Positions 34,285-45,399 are shown, counted from the stretch's first letter. The stretch is 64,000 nucleotides of DNA from Uloborus plumipes (GCA_038373865.1 JAXGGA010006502.1:1-64000), one strand, 5' to 3'. Translations and numbers: made by a program. The notes: a model not told the origin generated them from the sequence alone.

Positions 34285-34489
34285 CACTGCAAAAACTGAT
34301 GTTGTTTTTACAGTACAATGCAACTAATTTTATTGTCATTTTACAGTAAGAAACTGTAAGACTGCTAGTTTTAGAGTAATAAACTGCAAAATAGCTAGTT
34401 TTACAGTTTATTAGTGTGCTTTTAGTTTTGAACTGGAACCTCTGCTGCCAGTATTATACTGTAAAAATAACAGTTTATGCTTTTCAGTG
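34285..34489. mobile_element. 205-bp MITE with TA target duplication
   Basis: Ends CACTGCAAAAACTGATGTTG and, inversely, CACTGAAAAGCATAAACTGT share CACTG and an inner TTTTTACAGTA. TA flanks both sides (34283-34284 and 34490-34491). ACAGT/ACTGT motifs recur inside. The TA target and CACTG ends point to the Tc1/mariner superfamily. It sits ~100 bp before the exon 2 acceptor. Confidence 0.7.
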
Positions 34490-34591
34490 TAGTATAATAC
34501 ATAAAATCTATTAAAAGTCATTATATATTGCATTTTCATTGACATAAATTCAATCTTCTATGTTTTAATTTGTATTAAAAACATGTTTTAG

Positions 34592-35205
34592 GTTTGACTG
34601 CTGTTTGCTGGAAAGACAAACGCCATGTTCTAGTTATCAGCAACATGCATGAAGCAATCGCGCAAAACACGGGGACAGATAAAGAAGATAAACCAGAAAT
34701 AATCAGTGATTATAATAAGCACATGGGTTACGTTGATCTAAGCGACAGAATGGCGAATAGCTACACATTTGGAAGACGCACATTGAAATGGACAAAGAAG
34801 CTTTTTTTCCATTTATTGGACTTGTCCATCTTAAACGCGTATTTAGTCTTCAAAAACGTAACCACCTACAACAGCTCGCATCAGGATTTTAGGAAGGCTC
34901 TTATAAAGAGCTTGTTAAGCTTTCAGGAAGACATAGAAAAGGATACTTCCAACACGAGTTTACCAACAAACGTATACACAGGAACCCCAACTTCATCTAA
35001 CGATTCACCATCAATAAGGAAAATTGCACGAATGCAACAGCATTGGCCTTCTGATATAAAAAAACGTCGAAGATGTGTTGTCTGTTCGTCGGAAGGAATT
35101 CAACGCCGTTCAACAATAATATGCAAGTTGTGTAAGGTTGCTTTGTGCGTAGATAAAAGCTGTTTTGAAAATTATCATACCAAAAAAGATTTTTCGAAGA
35201 TATAA
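34592..35205 (+). CDS. piggyBac-type transposase, exon 2
   Basis: Completes the protein from codon 376 to residue 579. It begins with TAVCWKDKRHVLVISNMH, a strand typical of the region just before the last catalytic residue. The third catalytic Asp is D424 in MGYVDLSDRM. The C-terminal tail (from C537) is Cys-rich, CVVC then CKLC and further Cys/His, matching the zinc-binding domain that in piggyBac recognises the ends. The stop is TAA at 35203. A total of 579 aa is normal (~560-600). With all three Asp residues and the tail intact, it is either a recent transposon gene or a host-adopted copy; the present sequence cannot decide. Confidence 0.9.
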
Positions 35206-35917
35206 CAGATCTTTCAACTTTCAAAATTAAACATCCAGCTTCTTCTCCTGATTCTTCAATTATTTAATTTTTAAATTAAAAATAACTAAAATATATCTGT
35301 TTAATAATTATACTTCTTTATAATAAGCAAAAGCAAAAAATGTTTCCGCTTCAGGTATTTTGTTATTTGTTACTTTCTGACTGATCCTAATAATTGTATA
35401 ATGCACTTCTCATTTGCCATTTTGTCTAAAAAACTGAGGTTTAACATCAGTACTGTTTATTTCAGAGCAGGGGGAGGGGAGGGAGGGATGGTACTGCAAC
35501 GAATATAATAAGTTAATTCTATCAAGAAAGCTTAGTGACAAATTTCTTTTGTAATTTTTTTTTCTTTTTTTTTAACGTGACTTACCATGTTTCTTTCTCT
35601 TTTTTTAAATTAATTTATTTTGCTTCATGTATTATGTAACTTCACATTTTTTACAAACTAAACCTTTTTCAATGTTATAGATGTTTAAATAATTATTTAG
35701 TTAGAAATACATCGCTCTCTTTTAAAAAGAAGTGTGAAAAAATGATGTAGGATGAATTTTCTTTTTTAATTCTAAAAGTGAAAAAATACATTGCTCAACT
35801 TTCTCAAATTCACTTACTGATGCAGTAACTAAGTTTGAGGATTACTGTGAAGTTGAAATTCTGTATATTTTAAATATTGAAAGTCATTTTCTTTGTATAT
35901 GTTTTACTTATTTTATC

Positions 35918-35923
35918 AATAAA
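35918..35923 (+). terminator. Likely polyadenylation signal of the piggyBac gene
   Basis: AATAAA 713 bp after the stop codon, followed by a T-rich stretch. It is the first well-placed canonical signal I noticed in an AT-rich flank, so the call is tentative. Confidence 0.35.
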
Positions 35924-36120
35924 TATTGTACTTAATTTCAAAAGTTATTATTTTTGAGTTTTAATAACATTTCCAGTTGATAGCTGATTAGTATTATGAA
36001 AGTCGACTAAAAGAATAATATTTCGGTTTGCTTTGAATTTGTCTTTACTTTTAAAAAATAGACTTTTCTTATGCTAGCTTTCCTTTTCATTCTCAAGAAT
36101 TTTAGATCTCTGCTTAGTGT

Positions 36121-37800
36121 TTGCGGATAGACACAATACCTCTCGCCTGTTTCTTGAATAAAAGAAGAATTAGACAGCTACTTATATTCTTATGTTCAGA
36201 TCAGTAGCAAGCTAGTCTTTGTGGGGCCGTGTGCAATCGGAGCGCGTAGGATCCTAGTATACAGTAAAAATACTTTATATTGTTTAGTATACAGTGCCGC
36301 CGACAGCTGCACATTTTTGGAATGCTCCCAAGAGAACTCCGGTTCTCGCAGGGTCGCACTGTCGGCACACACAGTCTTGGTCGGCACATGGCTAGCGTCG
36401 CCAGTGGTTCCGAAACCCATCAGTTGCTTTGTAATACAAGAAAAAGAGCATTCTTCGCTTTATTTTGTAAGCTCTAGAGACATCTATTTCAAACTCTGTC
36501 GCTTACTTTTCACATAAATGCACTGCATGGAATTAAGTCCCGTGGGTTTTTCGTTTTGTGTTTCCACGGCGTCGAAAATCTTCGAATCTCAGAATTGGAT
36601 ATTGAACCACGAATATGTGGTTATTCACGTCCGTCTTTACAAACGCCGAAATATTTCTCTTTTTTTTTTGCTGTTGAGGGTCACTGTTTCGTTTGGAAAG
36701 TAGAGATATAGTTAAAACGTTTTTAAATCTCTTCATATAGTGTTTAAAACTTTGTTTTTCACGCAATTTCCAACTATAAATACAAATTGAAATATATATA
36801 TATATAGACTCATTTTTTAACTTTGCAGACAAATGCAATGAAAATACATTTCTGTAATTTAACGACATTACTCTCGAGTAAAAGTGAAACACTCAATATT
36901 TAAAATGATTAATACTGTCAGCCCCGCTTAAACGAATACTGTCGGTTCCAAGAAATATTATTCGATAAAACAGGGTATTCGAAAGCGATCTTTAACATTA
37001 CGTCTATTGCATCGGTTCCGAGATATTTTATTCGTATGAGCGGGGTATTCGTTTATCCGTTACCCGATTAAGCGGGGACGACAGTACTTGTAAAATTTAT
37101 ATTTTTGAAAAAAAAAACTAACGCAGTTTTAGCATGTAAGAATTTTGCAGAAAGAGAGATACCGAAAGAGTAATAATAAAAATGTAAACAGGTACGCCTC
37201 GAACCTTGATGTTTTTCAGAGGGAAATAGGAAATACTCCTTATTTCACCAAATAATGGGGGGGGGGGGGGGGTGGAGAAATACTTACCTGTATACATAGC
37301 TATAACTAAGTCGAAAAGATGTTAGGCATTATTTAAGAAAGATGAAATTATTTTCAATATTTCTATACCACCCTCAAGTTTTCCGAATAGTCAGTCAAAA
37401 ATTTCTGAAATATAAATTTTTTTGAACGTCACGGTGGTGTCCAAGACCCCTTACCGGGAAACTCCTGATTGAAAATTGGATCAAAAATAAAATTAAAAAC
37501 TAGTACATGTCTAAAAACAAAAAAACGTTATTTTATGTATAAGGTTTCTTTTGATCCTTATGAGGAAAATTAGGGAATAAATCACGTAATTTCTATTGTT
37601 AATGTTGATGGTTTCGTCAAAGATAAGTAAGTCACATTTCAAGTGTGTTCGTGAACTAAAGCAGCTTAAAATGAGGTATGAGAACATACACTTTTGAGAA
37701 AAAACTGAATCAAGTAAGATAAACAAAAAGGACGAACATAAAGCTGTAAATTTTTTCCCTTACATTTTTACAAAGAACACATTCCTAACAAAAAAAGATC
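36121..37800 (+). repeat. Diverged duplication, copy A
   Basis: Pairs with 42795-44015. Landmarks occur in the same order: GCTAGTCTTTGTG, a GTGCCGC(C/T)GACAG string, a GTTGCTTTGTA string, GGCGTCGAAA, a G-run, and a TAAGATAAGTA(G/A) string. Similarity is patchy, with many indels. The two copies flank the palindromic element. Confidence 0.6.
36915..37084. mobile_element. 170-bp pogo/Tigger-like MITE
   Basis: Ends CTGTCAGCCCCGCTTAAACG and, inversely, CTGTCGTCCCCGCTTAATCG, flanked by TA (36913-36914 and 37085-37086). Internal GGTTCC(A/G)AGA(A/T)AT and TATTCG strings repeat. End style and TA target fit pogo/Tigger-type members of the IS630-Tc1-mariner group. Confidence 0.75.
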
Positions 37801-39329
37801 ACTGAAAATATTTTTGATTGAAATAAGAATAAAAAATATTGTCCAGCCTTTTATAGGCTTTAATAGTGTAACTACTGGGTCATTCCACGTCAAATCATCC
37901 AGGGGTGTGCACCATGGGTCTTCAGATTTTTATGAAACTTGGTGAGACTGTTCTACCCATGGATATAAGAATATTTGTAGATTTTTAGATTAATATATCA
38001 ATTACTTTTGGAATGGCAACACCTCAAAGTTTTGTCAAAAATTTGTCGCTTAACAAAATTTGCAGATCCAGCAGAGGGACATACATCTGCAATTTTTACT
38101 ATAAAACAGTTATTTTTTATGCTAGAAGGGTAATTTTTTTTGCATTTTGTTCAGAAATGTACTGTTAATTGGATTATGTAGTTAGATTTAAGATTTAAAG
38201 TAATTAAAAACCCTCTAAAAATCAGTAATCAGCAAAATTGAAGATAATTTTAAGCACTGACATGGGTTCAGAAACCACCTAATAACATTTTTAGCGTTCC
38301 AAAACCACCAAAACCCATTATATTACCGAAAACTAGATTAAAAATGAGAGAAAGTGATGCAATAAAATTGGTGGGGTTTTGAGTTTTACTTAGGTTAGAA
38401 ATAATTAAAATTACGCATTTGAAAAGTAACAAAATCAGTAAGAAGTTGTCTTCCACTGACCCAAAATAATACAATAACACATAGAAGCTGTTTTATAGCT
38501 CTTTAAGAACATGAATAATGAATATACTGATAACTAAAAATATTAATTTTAACATAAATATTATTCGACTACTATTTACAATGACTTCTGAAAATGGGAA
38601 CTTACAACTTTGATGGGTGTTTTGTAGCTCCAGTTCAAATCCAAAGGAAAACTTCTGACGTCTAGGTGGAAGTGTACATTAGTATAATTATGGGCAGAAA
38701 GCTTCCCCTTACAAATTTTAATAAGCTATAAATAGTTATATGTTTTAAAATTACGTTTGATAGTTTTAACCAATAATTGGTTTTTTATAAGTAACTATAC
38801 GTTCATAGAACAGCTCCACAAATTTCAAAACGATGTTTGAAGGCCAATTGCACTTAGAAGAACATCATTTGTCCCTGTTGGAATGATTTATTTGTTTTTG
38901 CCTTGACAGTCAGTCCTTTTGCCATCTTTGCTACTAATTTGAGAGAAACGGGGTTCCGAGTGGAGACTGAAGAACTATAATTCAAATCAATGATATTGAC
39001 TAAATGTCCGAATCTCTTATTTGCAGATGGAAATTACGTTGCTTTGCTGACTTCTAGAATTTTAACAACTCTTTTTAAAAGTATTCCACCTTTCATTAAT
39101 ATTTTCCATTAATTCTGATCCGATTTTATAAAAATTACTCATATGTTACGTTTCTTCTGGAACTTCAATCAGACACAAAATATGCTGAAGGGGAACAAGA
39201 CGTTCATCTTGTCGTTCAGGCCAATAGAAAATTTTCAGAAGGTCCTTGTGGGTGCATAAAAATAACTGATGTCGTTTTCTCCTTCATTAATTTTGTTCAC
39301 AAACACAATCCACTAGTTTTCCTCATAAA

Positions 39330-39580
39330 GCCGGCAGAGTGGTATAGTGGTTAAGACGCTGGCCTCTTACGCCCAAAAGCGCGGGTTCGAATCCGGCTCC
39401 AGTCGGTGGATTTTCATGATGCAGAAAATCGACAGCGCTCATGTCGTATGATCATGCGGCATGTAAAAGATCCCTCGAGTACTTGTTTGGCTTATAGTAT
39501 CTCTTGGCAAAATTAAATTCCTAGTGCAGTTTCGCATCGAATAGAGCCCAGGTGCCTCCATCTAGTGGGGAAACTGGGCG
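39330..39580 (+). repeat. tRNA-derived SINE, left-arm copy (3'-truncated)
   Basis: Starts GCCGGCAGAGTGGTATAGTG. The A box TGGTATAGTGG and the B box GGTTCGAATCC are at tRNA-like spacing. It is flanked by a 41-bp imperfect direct repeat (39289-39329 and 39581-39621), longer than a normal SINE target duplication. Compared with the right-arm copy it lacks the last ~120 bp and the A-rich tail, so this side was rearranged. The acceptor-stem halves do not pair, so it is not a tRNA gene. Confidence 0.85.
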
Positions 39581-39629
39581 AATTTTGTTCACAACCCCAA
39601 TCCACCAGTTCTCCTCATAAACGCAAGCA

Positions 39630-39811
39630 ACATAATTATTTAGGTCTGGTTTTAAGATCTCCAACATAGATGAACATGCTGCTCCTCTAACGAAATCCCA
39701 TCTAATGCATGTTTCGGAATCTAGACTTGTTCGTTTTCCTGTGATTTCATTGATTGATAAGGGACAGAAAAAATGAAAGCTTTTTGTTCCTAAAATTGTT
39801 TTACCCGTCAA
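39630..39811 (-). pseudogene. C-terminal piece of palindrome-encoded protein, left arm
   Basis: Minus-strand reading gives SFHFFCPLSINEIT, CIRWDFV and NNYVACVYEENWWIGVV. The frame then runs into the SINE, so the coding sequence is interrupted. A related, also damaged, version lies at about 40530-40715 in the right arm (plus strand). The YVACVYEENWWIGVV pattern is like small beta-barrel tails in repeated invertebrate ORFs I have seen, but I cannot name the family. Confidence 0.5.
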
Positions 39812-39881
39812 AAAACGTTCTTCTAGTTTATTTTAATGTCTGCGAATTTCCTCTTTTGTCAAAAAAAAAAAGAAAGAAATC

Positions 39882-40137
39882 TTAGAAAAAAGACTGCAAC
39901 AAAACACGTACATTTGGTGGGCATTTGTAATTTAAGTGGATTGATAAACATTTTGAAGATTTTTTTTTGGTTACAGTTCTCTTGACAGTCCCACCAATGC
40001 CATCACAAACAGTTTGCCCATGACTTGTTGCATGGGAAGACCAACAAGCATCCATCTTAAAATCTGATTTATGTTGACATAGGTTCATCATACTTTTGAA
40101 ATTTTTGTACTGGGCACTGCACCCATCAGTAAAGTTT
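39882..40137 (-). pseudogene. Transposase-like gene fragment, left arm
   Basis: Minus-strand frame with FTDGCSAQYKNFKSMMNL, then FKMDACWSSHATSHGQ and CDGIGGTVKR. The alternation of hydrophobic strands with DG...QYKN and HG...CDGxGG motifs suggests an RNase-H-like fold with acidic catalytic positions; that is inference. It is the mirror of 40196-40397. The two copies differ at several residues (for example Ser/Phe after CWS, Gln/Lys in SHG(Q/K)). The fragment begins at the palindrome centre, so the N-terminal half and any promoter are missing. Not functional alone. Confidence 0.55.
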
Positions 40138-40139
40138 CT

Positions 40140-40397
40140 TTGAGGGAGACAGAGTATATTAAAGTTCAATTTCCAAACATAAAGAAAGTGGAGTACTTCA
40201 CTGATGGGTGCAGTGCCCAGTATAAAAATTTCAAAAGTATGATGAACCTATGTCAACATAAATCAGATTTTAAGATGGATGCTTGTTGGTCTTTCCATGC
40301 AACAAGTCATGGGAAAACTGTTTGTGATGGCGTTGGTGGAACTGTCAAGAGAGCTGTTACAAAAAGAAATCTTCAAAATGTTTATCAATCCACTTAA
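40140..40397 (+). pseudogene. Transposase-like gene fragment, right arm and centre
   Basis: An 85-codon frame begins in the unique centre (EYIKVQFPNIKKVEY) and enters the arm at FTDGCSAQYKNF, continuing through WSFHATSHGKTVCDGVGGTV to a stop at 40395. The centre adds ~18 residues absent from the left-arm copy, so this side is the parental orientation and the left arm is the copy. A conserved piece further downstream on the plus strand (about 40530-40715) would be the C-terminal part. This looks like an uncharacterised, repeated invertebrate transposase-like family; I give no name. Confidence 0.55.
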
Positions 40398-40718
40398 ATT
40401 ACAAATGCCCACCAAATGTACGTGTTTTGTTGCAGTCTTTTTTCTAAGATTTCTTTCTTTTTTTGACAAAAGAGGAAATTCGCAGACATTAAAATAAACT
40501 AGAAGAACCTTTTTCGACGGATAAAATAATTTTAGGAACGAAAAGTTTTCATTTCTTCTGGCCCTTATCAACTAATGAAATCACAGCAAAACAGACAAGT
40601 CTAGATTCCGGAACATGCATTAGATGGGATTTCGTTAAAGGAGCAGCATGTTCATCTATGTTGGAGATCTTAAAACCAGAACTAAATAATTATGTCGCTT
40701 GCGTCTATGAGGAAAACT

Positions 40719-41101
40719 TTTTTTTTCTTTCAAATGGGGCTGCAGTAGAGGTACAACCTTTTGCAGACCTAGTGCGATCCCCGAATTAAGCATCCATTCT
40801 TTCACGTAGCACCAGAATCGGCGGAATGCCATTACCACGATATTTTGACGCCCAGTTTCCCCACTAGATGGAGGCAATTGGGCTCTATTCGATGCGAAAC
40901 TGCACTAGGAATTTAATTTTGCCAAGAGATACTATAAGCCAAACAAGTACTCGAGGGCTCTTTTACATGCCGCATGATCATACGACATGAGTTCTGTCGA
41001 TTTTCTGCATCATGAAAATCCACCGACTGGAGCCGGATTCGAACCCGCGCTTTTGGGCGTAAGAGGCCAGCGTCTTAACCACTATACCACTCTGCCGGCT
41101 T
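40719..41101 (-). repeat. tRNA-derived SINE, right-arm copy (full length)
   Basis: Minus-strand SINE with the same A and B boxes as 39330-39580, plus the missing 3' part and an A-rich tail (GAAAGAAAAAAAAA). It is flanked by a 13-bp target duplication, TATGAGGAAAACT (40706-40718) and TATGAATAAAACT (41102-41114), two mismatches. It occupies the mirror position of the left-arm copy. So one insertion preceded either the inverted duplication or later gene conversion between arms. Confidence 0.85.
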
Positions 41102-42565
41102 TATGAATAAAACTAGTGGATTGAGTTTGTGAACAAAATTAATGAAGGAGAAAACGACATCAGTTATTTTTATGCACCCACAAGGACCTTCTGAAAATTT
41201 TCTATTGGCCTGAACGACAAGATGAACGTCTTGTTCCCCTTCAGCATATTTTGTGTCTGATTGAAGTTCCAGAAGAAACGTAACATATGAGTAATTTTTA
41301 TAAAATCGGATCAGAATTAATGGAAAATATTAATGAAAGGTGGAATACTTTTAAAAAGAGTTGTTAAAATTCTAGAAGTCAGCAAAGCAACGTAATTTCC
41401 ATCTACAAATAAGAGATTCGGACATTTAGTTAATATCATTGATTTGAATTATAGTTCTTCAGTCTCCACTCGGAACCCCGTTTCTCTCAAATTAGTAGCA
41501 AAGATGGCAAAAGGACTGACTGTCAAGGCAAAAACAAATAAATCATTCCAACAGGGACAAATGATGTTCTTCTAAGTGCAATTGGCCATCAAACATCGTT
41601 TTGAAATTTGAGGAGCAGTTCTATGAACGTATAGTTACTTATAAAAAACCAATTATTGGTTAAAACTATCAAACGTAATTTTAAAACATATAACTATTTA
41701 TAGCTTATTAAAATTTGTAAGGGGAAGCTTTCTGCCCATAATTATACTAATGTACACTTCCACCTAGACGTCAGAAGTTTTCCTTTGGATTTGAACTGGA
41801 GCTACAAAACACCCATCAAAGTTGTAAGTTCCCATTTTCAGAAGTCATTGTAAATAGTAGTCGAATCATATTTATGTTAAAATTAATATTTTTAGTTATC
41901 AGTATATTCATTATTCATGTTCTTAAAGAGCTATAAAACAGCTTCTATGTGTTATTGTATTATTTTGGGTCAGTGGAAGACAACTTCTTACTGATTTCGT
42001 TACTTTTTAAATGCGTAATTTTAATCATCTCTAACCTAAGTAAAACTCAAAACCCCACCAATTTTATTGCATCACTTTCTCTCATTTTTAATCTAGTTTT
42101 CGGTAATATAATGGGTTTTGGTGGTTTTGGAACGCTAAAAATGTTATTGAGTGGTTTCTGAACCCATGTCAGTGCTTAAAATTATCTTCAATTTTGCTGA
42201 TTACTGATTTTTAGTGGTAATTTAATTACTTTAAATCTTAAATCTAACTACATAATCCAATTAACAGTACATTTCTAAACAAAATGCAAAAAAAATTACC
42301 CCTCTAGCATAAAAAATAACTGTTTTATAGTAAAAATTGTAGATGTATGTCCCTCTCCTGGATCTGCAAATTTTGTTAAGTGACAAATTTTTGACAAAAC
42401 TTTGAGGTGTTGCCATACCAAAAGTAATTGATATATTAATCTAAAAATCTCCAAATATTCTTATATCCATTGGTAGAACAGTCTCACCAAGTTTCATAAA
42501 AATCTGAAGACCCATGGTGCAAAATCTCGTTTTGGCTGGATGATTTGACTTGGAATGTCCCTACT

Positions 42566-44838
42566 TTGAATATAATTTCCTTGTCATGATTGCAGCAGAA
42601 TGCATAGGCGGCAGGTGCATCGAAAAAGCGGGGGATTGGGAAAGACGGGGGGGGGGGGTGATTCCCCCCCCCCCCTTTTTTTTGGAAATTGCGCTATGTT
42701 ATAGGATTTAAGCTTTTTTTTTGCTTAAATTCTTATCTAAACGATTCGAAAATGAATTTTTTTTGTGTGACGGGGATTATTTCTCTCTTTACAGATCCCT
42801 GTTTACAGTTATAATACCTTTCACCAGTTCCTTGAATGACTGAGCAATAAGACAGTTGATTGGTGTACTTGTATTTAGATCAAGGGAAAGCTAGTCTTTG
42901 TGTAGCCCTGCGCAATATTGTGGGGGGTGGGGCACTTGTCCAGAGTGCCGCTGACAGTGGAATGTGTCACGAGGGCCCCCCTACAGATGTTCCTATGCGG
43001 CCGCTAAGTTCGGACATGCCTTGTCTCGAGCCGATGGTTTAGAATAGTTGCTTTGTATTAGTAGAAAGCGGACATTCTTTCATTTGAAAGCTTTATATCT
43101 ATTTCCGAACTCAGCGGCGCACATTTTGCACAAATAAGCTTCAATGAATGAAGTCCCTTGGGTTTTTCTTTTCGTGTTCCCATGGCGTCGAAAGTCTACA
43201 GAATTTGAAGTTGAGCCATGGAAATGTGATTATTCACGAATTTATTTACAATTGCCGAAATTTTCAATTTTCGGCCGTTTTGGCTCACTGTACCAATTGG
43301 AAAATAGATGCAAAAAAATTTCCAACGAGAAATAAAAATTAAATTTAAACTTCAACAACATTTGCCATGAGTGAAGCACACTCACAAAGTAATAATGAAA
43401 ATAATTAGGGGAGGAGAAAATTTATCGAATGAAACTCCGAATTTTACTGAGTGATCGAGGAGGGGGGGGGGAGAGAACGTGCATGTTAACATTCCTAGTT
43501 CTAATGCAAAGAGACGATAGGCAGTTATTTAATTAAAAAGATAAGATTTATTGTAATTTTGCAATAGTCCTCAAATTTTCTGAATAATGAGTGCATAATT
43601 GCTGAAAATTGTTTTCTTTTTGTTGAGAGGTAGGTTTGTTGTATTTCCCGTGATTCCATATTGGAAAGTTCTTGAAAGTAAATTAGCTTAAAAATGAATT
43701 AAGAACTAGCTCTTGTCTATTTTATTCATGAAGAATTCTTCTTGAAGCGTATGCTTAAAATTAGCAAATAAATCCACCTATTGTCTACTTTTTGCGTTGG
43801 TAGTGTCGTCTAAGATAAGTAGGACGCAATTTAAGTGTTTTCTTAGTGAAAAAAAAAAGAAAAGTAATTTAAAAAGAGGCATGAAAAACCACTTTTGATA
43901 AGAAATTGAGTAGAGTGAGATTTTTTTTTCTTTCCTGACATCTGAGGTATTTTGTATTGTACAAATGACACATTATCTAACTATGCGTTAGGATGAAAAC
44001 ACATTCAAATGTTTCATTGCTTCGGCCAAAGTTTTGCCTAATAAGCAATTATATTTAAAAATAATAACTTTACAGCTGTGCTCTGACTTGTAATTTAATA
44101 AAATATAATATAACTGTCATAGAGAAAACTTTAAACAACCGCATTAAATGTTGAATTCTAGCACTAACGGGAAACCAGATTTTTAGGTGAAACTGATATA
44201 GTTTAAATATGTAAATTCGAATAAATAAAAAAAACACGTTTTATTATTATTCTCACATGATGACGTAACGAAGTTATATTACGTTTTAATTGGTGTTGCG
44301 TTCTACTTTTTTTTCATTTGAAAATCGGGTGATGGAAGAAAATTTTTGAGGTCGGAGCTATCTATAAATGATATCCCTTTATTTTAAAACAATAACCCCT
44401 CTCTTCTTTTCTGAAAAATTTTCGTACTTCCCCTCACCCACTCCTCGTCTCGTGGTGCGCAAACTATTTTTTTTATAAGCATATCGTCATAAAAAAAAAA
44501 CCCTGACACAGAGTACTTCTTGTTACTCCCTCGTCACATCAAACTGTCACAATTTTCCGAAATCTCCAACCCCCTCACAGCGTGACATAATTGGCGGGAA
44601 ACCGCACATTGCATTTTTCAGGTCTGTGCAATAAGAAAATTAAATGCAATCAAATATAATTACAGGGACAATGAGTGATGAGCACTATGGTTCTTTTAAA
44701 TTGATTCTTATGATGGCAAAGCTGTGTTATGTTAATGTTAATACATTTGTAAATAGTTTTAATTTATTGTGGTGAACGAAGAAAAATACTCAGTGGTCAA
44801 ACTTAATTCTTTAACCATAAATTCATTGAAGCATAGAC
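42566..44838. other. Non-coding flank with diverged duplication copy B
   Basis: No gene. G/C runs at 42640-42680 and a diverged duplicate (42795-44015) of 36121-37800 are present. The small frames at 42860-43342 lie inside that duplicate and are not conserved in reading frame between copies. Confidence 0.6.
42795..44015 (+). repeat. Diverged duplication, copy B
   Basis: Partner of 36121-37800; see that entry. It begins ~230 bp after the palindromic element and lacks the 170-bp MITE found in copy A. Confidence 0.6.
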
Positions 44839-44839
44839 T

Positions 44840-45085
44840 ATATCGTCGGCACCATGCTAAACTTACGAATGGGAAAATTGGCACTTTTCAGGAGAGCCAA
44901 AAACACTGAATATAATTTTTTCCCACCTGACGCATTTGGTTATTTACAATTTTAAAATTTTATAGACATCTTTAAGTGTAAAACTATCGTTCGAAAGTAT
45001 CATTTTAATTTTAATTATTTGTAAAATTCGAACTTGAAAAACGCGATTTTTCACATTCGTTATTTTAGCATGGTGCCGACGATAT
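44840..45085. mobile_element. ~246-bp MITE with long inverted ends
   Basis: ATATCGTCGGCACCATGCTA at the left is mirrored at the right (45066-45085), and similarity continues a few bases to ACGAATG. No clear target duplication. Non-coding. A short piece starting TACAGTTAAACCTGTCTATC follows directly at 45092 and looks like one end of a different, pogo-type repeat. Confidence 0.75.
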
Positions 45086-45399
45086 GTAGTACAGTTAAAC
45101 CTGTCTATCTCGAATTTCACGGGACAGAAGAAAAATTCCAGATACGGAGGTTTCGAGATACAGAGGTTGTAACAAAACTGAAAAAAAAAAAAGAACCGAA
45201 AAAAGTTGTTGAAAATAAATAAATAAAAAGAAAAGAAATTATATGCAAGGGTTACAAATGTTTCGGAGTTCCAAAGAACGCCTTTATCAATGTATACTTA
45301 CTAATATATACTTTGAGATTTCACTAAGAAGTTCAAAAATCTAACCATATTTAATAAAATATCAATATGCATAGTTTTCTAAAATGAATATAGAATGAG

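Larger units (their letters stand above)
28123..34591 (+). other. Predicted 6469-bp intron of the piggyBac transposase gene, filled with repeats
   Basis: Begins GTAAATATAA and ends ACATGTTTTAG. Joining 28122 to 34592 keeps the frame (phase 1, giving a Gly codon) and restores a continuous piggyBac protein across the junction. The interior holds inverted-repeat elements at 29115-29258, 29938-30910, 31611-34022 and 34285-34489, plus AT-rich filler. If the sequence were only a TE insertion, perfect splice consensus and phase at its edges would be a coincidence, so an intron enlarged by later insertions is the simplest reading. It needs RNA evidence. Confidence 0.7.
35206..37876. other. 3' flank of the piggyBac gene; contains a diverged duplication
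   Basis: No gene. 36121-37800 is recognisably similar, in the same orientation, to 42795-44015 on the far side of the palindromic element (shared strings AGCTAGTCTTTGTG, CCACGGCGTCGAAA / CCATGGCGTCGAAA). A pogo-like MITE at 36915-37084 interrupts only this copy. The frames at 36196-36892 are overlapping shadows in both directions. Confidence 0.6.
37877..42561. mobile_element. Giant palindromic DNA transposon (4685 bp, ~2.3-kb arms)
   Basis: The left arm (37877 to ~40137) is the inverse of the right arm (~40196 to 42561), around a ~58-bp centre. I estimate ~95% identity from the parts compared. Ends begin GGGTCATTCCACGTC (left) and, inversely, GGGACATTCCAAGTC (right). TACT lies just outside both ends (37873-37876 and 42562-42565), a 4-bp target duplication. 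Both arms carry, reading outward from the centre, the same fragment of a transposase-like gene, a SINE, and long non-coding sequence. The whole is best explained as an inverted duplication of the 3' half of an autonomous element that still moved as a unit. Confidence 0.88.

Noticed and set aside
38268..38480. 70-codon frame, with a near-identical one at 41949-42161
   Set aside because: Conserved only because both lie at mirror positions of the palindrome. Composition is low-complexity (Phe/Leu/Ile/Asn), with no sign of selection.
39330..39410. tRNA gene (A and B boxes, GCCGGCAGAGTGG start)
   Set aside because: The 5' and 3' stem halves do not pair, sequence continues into a conserved non-tRNA body with an A-rich tail in the other copy, and target duplications flank it. 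It is a SINE head.
40656..40877. 73-codon minus-strand frame
   Set aside because: It lies inside the SINE 3' body and A-tail.
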